Assembly: GCA_900544975.1 (NCBI GenBank)
Contig: UQXI01000009.1
Coordinates: 1 to 64,000, forward strand
From: an uncultured Eubacteriales bacterium
GTDB lineage: Bacteria; Bacillota; Clostridia; Oscillospirales; Oscillospiraceae
DNA: 64,000 bases
Direction of reading: 5' to 3'
Shown: in pieces, positions 1 through 8,300 of the stretch
Numbering within the stretch: position 1 is the stretch's first letter
Layout: each line of letters opens with the position of its first letter
The notes under the pieces: generated by a model
What the model was told of the DNA's origin: nothing
Database searches by the model: none
Seen by the model: the letters and a program-made list of their open reading frames with translations, nothing else
Made by a program: the position numbers and the translations under genes

Positions 1-704
<704 letters not shown>

Positions 705-787
705 TAATTTTTTATAATTATCCTGCTGGTCGTTTTTCCAAGAATGTGGTAATATGGGAGCATCTGTTAAAGAGAGAGGTGCTGTTC

Positions 788-2527
788 ATGAAACGAATTT
801 TGGTGCTGCTGCTCGCTGTGGCACTGCTGGCTACCCTGGCGGTCTCCCCGGCGCAGGCCGCCTCGGGAAACAAGCTGGTGGCGCTGACCTTTGACGATGG
901 GCCGGGCCCCTATACCGGCCGCCTGTTGGACGGGCTGAAGGCCCGGGGCGTTCAGGTGACTTTTTTCATGGTGGGGACCAATGTAGCAAATTACCCGGAT
1001 ACCGTGGCCAGGGTCTACCGGGAGGGACACCAGGTGGCCAACCACAGCTATGACCATGCGGATTTGACTGAACTGTCGGATAGCAGTGTGCGGAGCCAGA
1101 TTCAAAGGACCAACGCCCTGCTGGACTTGGCCTGCGGGAAGGGGTCTACATATCTGGTCCGTGCACCCTACGGCAACACCAATGCCCGGGTCCGGGCGGC
1201 GGTGGGCGCTCCGCTGGTCTATTGGTCGGTGGATCCCGAAGACTGGAAGTATCGCAACGCAGAGACGGTAAAGAACAAAATTGTGAAGGATGCTTACGAC
1301 GGAGCCATCATTCTGGTTCATGACATTCATTCCACCAGCGTGGACGGTGCGCTGGCAGCCATTGACATCATGCAGAGCCAGGGCTATGAATTTGTCACGG
1401 TGCGGGAGCTGTTCCGCCGCCGGGGGCAGAGCATGGAAAATGGAACCCAGTATTACAGCTGCAAGCCCAACGGCACAGATCTGGGCCCGGTCAAGAAACC
1501 GGAGATTTCCAGCCAGGCCGAGGGCGACCGGCTGCGCGTCACCATCACGGCCCAGTCCGGCGCCGCCATTTACTACTCCACAGACGGCTCAGACCTGAAT
1601 GGGGCCAGCTGTCGTTACACAGGCTCCTTCCTGGTATCGCCGCCCTGCACCGTCCGGGCAGTGGCTGCTTACCATATGAACGGAAGCCGAAGCCAGACGG
1701 CAGAACGGGCGCTGACCAAGGTTCCGGCTCAGGCGCCCGGCCTTCAGGTGGAAGGCGGCGTCCTGACCCTGGAAAACCGGACGCCCGGGGCGACGGTGTA
1801 CTACACCCTGGATGGTACGGCTGCCAGCCCAGGTTCTGTGGTATACACCGGGCCGGTGACGCTAACGCCTGGTACTGTGATTTCCGCCTGTGCAGGCGGT
1901 GGGAATTTCCTCACCAGCGGCCAGGTCCGGGCGACGTATTCCAGCCGGGGGAACTTCTTCCGGGATGTGTTCCCCAATCAGTGGTACTATGAGAGTGTAG
2001 ACCGGGCGGCCGCTGCTGGATATATGCAGGGCGTGGGAAACGGAAAGTTCTGTCCCAATGATTGTGTCACCCGGGGCCAGCTGGTGACCCTGCTCTACCG
2101 CTATTCCGGGGAGACTGCCACGAAAGAGGAGCTGGCGAACCTGCCCTTCCGGGATGTGAAACAAGGGCGTTTCTACACCGAACCCATCGCCTGGGCCTAT
2201 GCCAGGGGCATTGTCAAGGGCTACGATGCCAATACCTTCCGGCCGGACCAGAGTGTGAGCCGGCAGGAGATGAGCCAGATTTTCTATGGATATCTCTCCT
2301 ACCTGGAGGTTCCGCTGCCGGATGGAACCGGGATGGCCCAGCAGTATACGGATGCCAGGAAAATCGCCCCCTGGGCCCTGAAAGCTGTGGAGCAGATGAC
2401 AGCCTGCGGCCTACTGCTGGGTGATACCGCGGGGATGTTCCGCCCCCTGGACAGCTCCACCCGCGCCCAAGCGGCGACCATTCTCATGCGTCTGGAGGAA
2501 CTGCTGAGCAGTGCTTCGGCCACATAA
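788..2527 (+). CDS. SLH-anchored polysaccharide deacetylase (NodB family) with chitobiase-like domains
   Basis: A 579-residue secreted enzyme. The ATG at 788 follows an agagaggtg ribosome site and gives a signal peptide cut after about residue 24 (SPAQA). The NodB deacetylase domain (about 28-220) has all five motifs: TFDDGP at 34-39, HSYDH at 86-90, RAPYG at 125-129, a DPEDW motif and LVHDIH. This matches metal-dependent N-deacetylases of peptidoglycan or chitin-like glycans. Two YYSTDG/YYTLDG segments near residues 260 and 336 resemble the chitobiase/hexosaminidase C-terminal domain (CHB_HEX_C). Three SLH repeats (about 391-570) should bind secondary cell-wall polymer, so the enzyme probably acts in the wall. 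The substrate cannot be told from sequence. A strong hairpin follows. Confidence 0.92.
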   Translation: MKRILVLLLAVALLATLAVSPAQAASGNKLVALTFDDGPGPYTGRLLDGLKARGVQVTFFMVGTNVANYPDTVARVYREGHQVANHSYDHADLTELSDSSVRSQIQRTNALLDLACGKGSTYLVRAPYGNTNARVRAAVGAPLVYWSVDPEDWKYRNAETVKNKIVKDAYDGAIILVHDIHSTSVDGALAAIDIMQSQGYEFVTVRELFRRRGQSMENGTQYYSCKPNGTDLGPVKKPEISSQAEGDRLRVTITAQSGAAIYYSTDGSDLNGASCRYTGSFLVSPPCTVRAVAAYHMNGSRSQTAERALTKVPAQAPGLQVEGGVLTLENRTPGATVYYTLDGTAASPGSVVYTGPVTLTPGTVISACAGGGNFLTSGQVRATYSSRGNFFRDVFPNQWYYESVDRAAAAGYMQGVGNGKFCPNDCVTRGQLVTLLYRYSGETATKEELANLPFRDVKQGRFYTEPIAWAYARGIVKGYDANTFRPDQSVSRQEMSQIFYGYLSYLEVPLPDGTGMAQQYTDARKIAPWALKAVEQMTACGLLLGDTAGMFRPLDSSTRAQAATILMRLEELLSSASAT

Positions 2528-2544
2528 CCCAATCAGTCCTAAAC

Positions 2545-2590
2545 GGGGCGGTCTCAAAATCGAAGTTTTGAGACCGCCCCGGACATTTTT
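2545..2590 (+). terminator. Terminator hairpin after the deacetylase gene
   Basis: A perfect 15-bp stem (2545-2559 with 2566-2580) and a 6-nt loop, then ggacattttt. It starts 18 bp after the stop codon. Confidence 0.8.
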
Positions 2591-2642
2591 CCAGACCACA
2601 GATCTGGAGAACAGTTGGTGGAACGTAAACTGAGTTCTCAGG

Positions 2643-2744
2643 GTAGATCGATGTGTCCTTCTGTAACAGGCATTACGAATTCGCCGGACATGGGAAGAAA
2701 CCACAAGGCGTCTCTGCCGGGCGGACACATGGGTCCGCCCCTAC
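2643..2744. repeat. Intergenic inverted-repeat element, copy 1
   Basis: About 102 bp. The right end is a hairpin GGGCGGAC-N-GTCCGCCC followed by CTAC. The left end is a decayed version of the inverse. The interior shares ATTCGCCG and GGGAAGAAACCACAAGG with copy 2. No open frame or transposase is present. Confidence 0.8.
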
Positions 2745-2876
2745 GGCGAACGGCGAGAATGGGTAGAAATGATTTGATGTGTTCTTCCATTTAAATACAC
2801 CGCAAATGAAGAAAAAGTGGCATATTCTGCAGGGAATGCCGAAGAACTTGCTTATGCACTGCGTCGGTATATCACC

Positions 2877-2984
2877 GTAGGGGCGGACCTGTGTGTCCGC
2901 CCGTGGTAGGCACAACGAATTCGCCGAACGTGGGAAGAAACCACAAGGTGTTTCTGCTAGGCGGACACATGGGTCCGCCCCTAC
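2877..2984. repeat. Intergenic inverted-repeat element, copy 2 (most intact)
   Basis: This 108-bp copy begins GTAGGGGCGGACC and ends with the inverse, GTCCGCCCCTAC. The two 26-bp ends match as inverted repeats at about 24 positions, and each end is itself a hairpin. It lies between the deacetylase terminator and the 3' end of the minus-strand operon. Confidence 0.85.
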
Positions 2985-3034
2985 GGCAGATGGCGAGGAT
3001 GGGCGGACTTACCCGACGGATCTTGTCATTGAAA

Positions 3035-3061
3035 TGCCCCCTGTCAAGTGAAAAGGGGGCA
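3035..3061 (-). terminator. Hairpin downstream of the three-gene minus-strand operon
   Basis: An 8-bp perfect stem tgccccct/agggggca with an 11-nt loop, 29 bp after the stop codon of the last gene. The following T run on the minus strand is short (tttc). The hairpin is also part of a spacer shared with other repeat copies, so its termination role is uncertain. Confidence 0.45.
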
Positions 3062-3089
3062 GATTCTACGGCAACGCCGGTGAATCCGT

Positions 3090-4154
3090 TCATGCGCCGT
3101 GGGGCAGGTAAATGGTGGAGAGGATGTCCTGTGCCCAGGCCTCCATGCGCTCCTCTACGCCGGGAGCGGACAGGGCGGCGCCGGGGTCGTTGGCGGTCTG
3201 GAAGAGGCAGAAATTGGGGGGCAGCATCATGGTCTTGTTCAGGCACAGGGCCCCCAGAATCTGCCGGGCCACCAGGTCCCCGCCGGAGTAGCCGGAGACC
3301 ACAATGGCGTAGAGGTATTTGTCGTACAGGGGTTTTTGCAGGAGCAGGCCGGTCATCCGGTTGATGAGGGCCAGAATGTTGGCACTGGCGGAGTCGTTGA
3401 AGTTGGGACACAGCAGGAGCACCACGTCGCTTTGCAAAATGGCGGGAAACACCTCGGTGGGCAGAGCGCCACCATAGTAGCAGGTGCCGCTGCGGGAATA
3501 GTGCAGGCAGGCGGTGTAGGAGCAGCCCCGGCAGTCGTAAATGGCTCCGTTTTGCAGGCTGATGGTCTGGATTTCGCAGAAGGGGGCCAGGTGGCCGCAG
3601 ACTGCCTTTCCCATGGCCACGGTGTTGGAGCGCCGGTTGTCCGAGGCGTGGAGCATCAGCACCCGGGGCCGGGAAAACCGGGGCGCGGTGAACTGCGCCA
3701 GCCGCCCAACCAGCTCCCGTGCCCGGGTGAAATACGTCTCCTCCCAGGGCAGGTCCAGTTGACGGGCCAGGATGTGCTGGTTGTACAGGGAGCCGGTGCC
3801 CTCCACCAGGGGCTTGCCGGGAAACAGACAGCCGGCCAGATTGGCAGCCAGGGCCACGGCCTGCGCGGCCTGCTTGGTGTATAGTTCCCCGTCGCCGTCC
3901 ACCAGGAGCGCGCCAACGGCGCCCCGGAGACAGTCGGGGTGGGTGCGCAAGGACTGGAGCAGGGAGAAGGCCTCCAGAGACATGCCGCCTGCGCCGGTGG
4001 TGAGGGCGATAAGCACCCGCCGGCCCTGCAAAGCCATGGCCTCCAGCTGCTGGAGGTCCGCCCGCTCCACCTGGGTGTCGGCCAGGGCGAAGTCCAGCAG
4101 CCGGGAGAGCCGGGGCGTGTGCCCGGCCTGAAGCAGGACGATGGAATCAGTCAT
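3090..4154 (-). CDS. NAD(P)H-dependent FMN reductase / flavodoxin-like protein
   Basis: 354 residues. The ATG at 4154 has a ggagg site 8 nt upstream, and the first codons overlap the end of the preceding gene by 8 bp (ATGACTGA), indicating translational coupling. Residues from about 165 to the end resemble the flavodoxin-like NADPH-dependent FMN reductase / iron-sulfur flavoprotein fold: a phosphate-loop segment LHASDNRRSNT, a Cys pair in CRGC, a further Cys-containing stretch, then a PNFNDSASANILALINR flavin-site segment. The first 160 residues look like a degenerate second copy of an alpha/beta domain and are unassigned. It is the last gene of the operon. A redox partner of the preceding dehydrogenase-like protein is possible, but that is inference. 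Confidence 0.75.
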   Translation of the reverse strand: MTDSIVLLQAGHTPRLSRLLDFALADTQVERADLQQLEAMALQGRRVLIALTTGAGGMSLEAFSLLQSLRTHPDCLRGAVGALLVDGDGELYTKQAAQAVALAANLAGCLFPGKPLVEGTGSLYNQHILARQLDLPWEETYFTRARELVGRLAQFTAPRFSRPRVLMLHASDNRRSNTVAMGKAVCGHLAPFCEIQTISLQNGAIYDCRGCSYTACLHYSRSGTCYYGGALPTEVFPAILQSDVVLLLCPNFNDSASANILALINRMTGLLLQKPLYDKYLYAIVVSGYSGGDLVARQILGALCLNKTMMLPPNFCLFQTANDPGAALSAPGVEERMEAWAQDILSTIYLPHGA

Positions 4155-5361
4155 AAGAAAATTCCTCCAACTCCCGGAAGGCGCTGGCAATCCGGTCTTG
4201 CAGGGGACCGGCCAGGGGCTCCCGGAGAATTTGCGGGCCCAAGGGGGTCATACGGCTTTGGCAGCCGAAGTAGGCCCTGCCCAGGGGCACCGCGCCAAAA
4301 TGAACCTGGCCCCGCAGGAGCCGCAGAATGGAGATGGCGGCGGAGGAGAGGCCCGGAGCGATATAGGGCTTGAACCCCAGCTCTCGCACCCGCAGGTTCA
4401 TGTCCCGGGTTGCGGCGGTGAGGGCTGCGGAGAGCGCCCCGTCATAGTCCCCGCCCGGGTCGTTGGCGGCCACGAGACCGGCCCCGTGAGGGCCATAGAC
4501 CCGGATGGAGGACTGGGGAATGCCCAGGACCTGGCCGCAGGAGCGGGCTCTGGCCGCCATGACTCCCAAGCCAAAGCCCTGGATCTGCTCAGGGAGCAAG
4601 CCCTGGAAATCCAGCCGGCCTCTTTCATCCCGGTTGCTCTCCAGGAACACCGCACGGCACAGATGATCCACCGGGTCGGAGATCTGGCAAAACAGCCCCC
4701 GGAACCGGGTCTTCCGGGCCAGACGGGCGTAGTGCCGGAGCATATCCCGGTTGGCCTGGAACTGCTGCATGCGCACGTCTCCCCCAGACCCCAGGGGGGG
4801 CACACCCCGGGAGGCGGTGAAGAGGAAGAGGTCGCAGTCAAACAGAGCGGTCTCGTCACATGGCGTCACCCGGGGCATGGGGCCGCCGTCTGGGGAGAGA
4901 ATTTGGTTCATCTCCAGCTGATACCGGCGGCAGGCGGCTTCATTGGGGTCAAAAATCCGGATTTCCTCGATCTCCCGGCCCAAGAGGACCAGACCGGTGA
5001 GGACGGTGCTTCCCACATCGCCCAAACCCACCAGGCTGACCCGCAGGCCGGTTTTGGGGGCCTGCCCGAGGGACTCCAGCAGCTCCCAGCAGCGGGGATA
5101 GGCAGGATTCAGGACTGCCCCGCCGCCCTTCCGGAGCAGGTCCTCCAAGGGGCCCCCTTCCGGTGGGACGGGCAGAAGGGCCTGGGTGGATTCCTGCCCC
5201 ACCTCTGCCAGGGAGGCCACCGGGTACAGGCAGCGGCTCTCCCCCGGGGCAGCCGGGTGCAGGAGCAGCAGCGGCGCAAAGGGCTGGGATACGGGGACCG
5301 CCTCCGCCGGGAAGTCCCCGGTTCCCGCCAGGCAATAGGAGCGGTATGCTTTATAAACCAT
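4147..5361 (-). CDS. Lactate/malate dehydrogenase-like NAD-binding protein
   Basis: 404 residues. The ATG at 5361 sits behind a ggagg site lying within the previous gene, with 11 bp of overlap. After about 105 unassigned N-terminal residues there is a Rossmann signature VGLGDVGS (about 111-118), an acidic residue at the end of beta2 (IFDPNE), NRDMLRHYARL, SDPVDHL in place of the TNPVD motif, and YGPHGAG in place of GEHG. This order is that of the LDH/MDH superfamily, but the catalytic motifs are divergent, so substrate and even activity are open. The family normally has about 310-330 residues; the extra N-terminal region is unusual. Confidence 0.7.
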   Translation of the reverse strand: MVYKAYRSYCLAGTGDFPAEAVPVSQPFAPLLLLHPAAPGESRCLYPVASLAEVGQESTQALLPVPPEGGPLEDLLRKGGGAVLNPAYPRCWELLESLGQAPKTGLRVSLVGLGDVGSTVLTGLVLLGREIEEIRIFDPNEAACRRYQLEMNQILSPDGGPMPRVTPCDETALFDCDLFLFTASRGVPPLGSGGDVRMQQFQANRDMLRHYARLARKTRFRGLFCQISDPVDHLCRAVFLESNRDERGRLDFQGLLPEQIQGFGLGVMAARARSCGQVLGIPQSSIRVYGPHGAGLVAANDPGGDYDGALSAALTAATRDMNLRVRELGFKPYIAPGLSSAAISILRLLRGQVHFGAVPLGRAYFGCQSRMTPLGPQILREPLAGPLQDRIASAFRELEEFSYD

Positions 5362-8300
5362 GGATGACCTCCGTCATGGAAATGCGCCGGAGCTGGTTCA
5401 GATCGTCCGCCACGTAATTGGAGGCGGGGACTGACAGATCATAGCGCAGGTGGCAGCCCCGGTCCGGGAGCCTGGGACGGTACAGGGCCTCCGCCAGACG
5501 CTCCAGGGTCAGGGCCGTGGTAAAGGTTTCCAAATGCCGCCGTTCCAGGGCGGCCAGAATGTCCCGGGCGTTTTCCAGGACCGCCTGGGACAGGCGAATC
5601 CGGGTCTTGTCGTCGGAGCCGGGGAGGAAGGTGGGGTTGACATAGGGCAGAATCATGTTGATGGACGGCCGCTTCCAGCCGAAAGTACCCGGACGGTCAA
5701 TGCTGTCGCCACCGATGAAGGGGTAGAGGCTGCTCTCTGTGAGCCAGTGGTTCAGATTGGGGATGAAATACTCACAGTCCACGGTTTGCCCCTGGGTCAG
5801 CATCAGATCCCGACCCTGGCCGGACATGAGGCCCACCACAATGCTGCGGATTTCCACCTGCTCTTCCTTGAAGATGTGATCCAGTGCGTGAATTCGGTGG
5901 CCCCAGTGGAGCAGATCATCCACCAGAATCACCGGCCGGCGGAAGGATTTGATGGTCCGGATCTGACCGGACAGGGAGGAGTAACCGGGGGCCTCCAGAA
6001 TGGAGAAGTTCTCCATGTTGGCGGCGTACACCTTGTCGGCGTGGAGGGTCTTGGTGACCGTATTGGGCACCACCTCGTCGGCCAGAATTTTGCCGTAGGG
6101 CACACACATATAGGGGCCCAGACGGCGGACGCCGGCGGGCACGTCCAGCACCTGATTGTGGGCCTGGACCTTGTGCCACAGACTCTGGTTCAGGGTTTCG
6201 GCGTCAAAGGACAGCAGGAGCCTGCCGGGGAAGAGGGCGGAGAGGGCCGCCCGGAGCTTGGGCCGGGTCCGCTCCACGGTCTCCCGTACCACGCCGTCGC
6301 TGCGCAGTGGCTCTTTGATCCAGAGGAAGACGTCCTGAATGAGCACCATGGGTGAGCGCATATCCACAGACAGGATGTCCGGCTGGCCGGGGATGGGGAG
6401 GAAGCCCAGCTGCAGCAGGTCCTGGTACAGGCTGTCCCGGCCGGTGCAGCGGCACAGGGCGTAGGTGTGGTCGGTTTGGAGGCTCCTGGCCAGGAGCTCA
6501 TTGACCAGCTGGCGGCGGGCCCCCTCGGTCTGGGGGGAGAGGGAGACCACGCTGTCCACCATCATAATGCGCCCGGAGGTGTGCTGCCGGACGTAGGCGG
6601 CGGCGTCTTGGGAACCCAGGGTTTCCAGGAGCTGAGAGCTGGTAACGGTATGGCCGCAGACCCAGCCCAGGGGCTCCTGGGCGGAGCGGGCCTGGAGGAG
6701 GATGCCCCAGCTGCCCCGGTGCCGGTCCATGGCAGCCCGGAGCAGGGGAGGCAGAGGCTCCCGGCTCTCCCGCGCCCGTTCGAAGTAGAGGTCCCCGGGG
6801 GCCAGGACGTTTTTGAACTGAGGAGACCGGAGGTAAAGGCCGTTGGCGTAGATGTAGGACTGAACAATGGGATCCACCAGGACGGAGATGTCCAGGTTCT
6901 TGTCCACATATTCCCGGATCTGGGTGGAGCTGACGGTTTCACACCAGGCGGGCAGGGAGACAAGCTCCCACTTCCCACGGAGAATCTGAGCCAGCTTCTC
7001 CCCGGCGGTCTGGTCCGTGGCCCGGCGGAAGATCACGTGGTTGTAGTACCGGGCGGAGCCGGGGGCCTCGGTTTGGTAGGCGGAGGCGCCAAAGATCACG
7101 TCGCTGCCTGCGGCGAGGTATAGCTCCCGGCCCGGGAATTTCCCGGCCAGGGCAGCCAGGTCCTCGGGGCTGGCAATGTTGATGGGCATATTGTCCGGGA
7201 AGAGATAGACGTCCCACAGGTCCGCCACGGAGATGGCGGCCATTTTTCGCCGCAGCAGCTTGGGAATGGTTCGTTTGCTCCAGGAGAATTCGTCAATGGC
7301 CAGGTAGACCTCCAGGCCCATGCCGTGAATGGCCCGGACGATTTCCTTGTGCCCGGCGGAGAAGGGGTCAAAGGTGCCGGGAAAGAAGGCCACAGGCCGG
7401 GGCTCCGGGAAGCGGAGCTCCGTCCCGCCCACCTCGCAGGAGACGATGAGGCGGTACAGATGGTTCAGCATGGCGGCGTGGTTGTAGAAGGTGAGAGAGT
7501 CCTTGGCCGGCTCCTCCAGGAGGCACAGGAGCTTCTTCCCGGTGCGGACCAGGCAGTCCCGCCGCACGTCCTGGGAGATTTCCGGATTTCCAAAAATACT
7601 CCGGCAGAGCACCGTCAGGGCGGTCTGGTGGATCAGGGGATCGTAGTGGGCGATGCCGGTGAGGAGCAGCCCCAGCACCCGGCCAAAGACGGCGGCCCGT
7701 TTGCAGCCCTGAGGCTCGGTCATCATGGCCCCCAGGGTGTGCAGCGCGGCGCTGGCGGCCCGGGTGGAGCCTCCGTGGATCAGCTCATCCAGATAGTCTA
7801 CGCCTTCAATCAGCTCTTTATCCGGCATCTGACAGACCAGGCGGCCCAGGAAGGGGGGGATGTAATAAGAAATTTGCTCCTGCCCCGTTTCCAGCTCCCG
7901 GGTCAGGTCCACCACGATTTCATTGCGCTGGTCCACCGTCAGGTAAGGCGTCAGGCTCAGAAGGGCGGCGCCGGCATACTCCCGCACCGGCAGGTGCTCA
8001 CTGACGGACAGGAGGTTGGAGAAGTGCATGGCGGTGTGGAAGGCCTCGCTGGGATTGGCCTGAGCCAGGTTTCGGAGCAGGTCGATGTGGACCAGCTTCA
8101 CCGTCCAGTGCAGGGCATTCTTCAGATTGCTGAGGAAAAGTTCGCTGCTATCCGCCTGGGGCAGGGGATCCTGATGGCCGCAATGCCGGTTCAAAAGGAC
8201 CGTCCGCTCATAGGATACGGCGAAGGAATCCCCAGCGTCCAACCGGGCGAGTACCGGCTCCAGCCGGGCGCTCAGGGCAGGGGACTGCTCCAGCATGGCC

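Noticed and set aside
4141..5367. 408-residue open frame on the plus strand
   Set aside because: Antisense shadow of the LDH-like gene, which has the coupled ribosome site and recognisable motifs.
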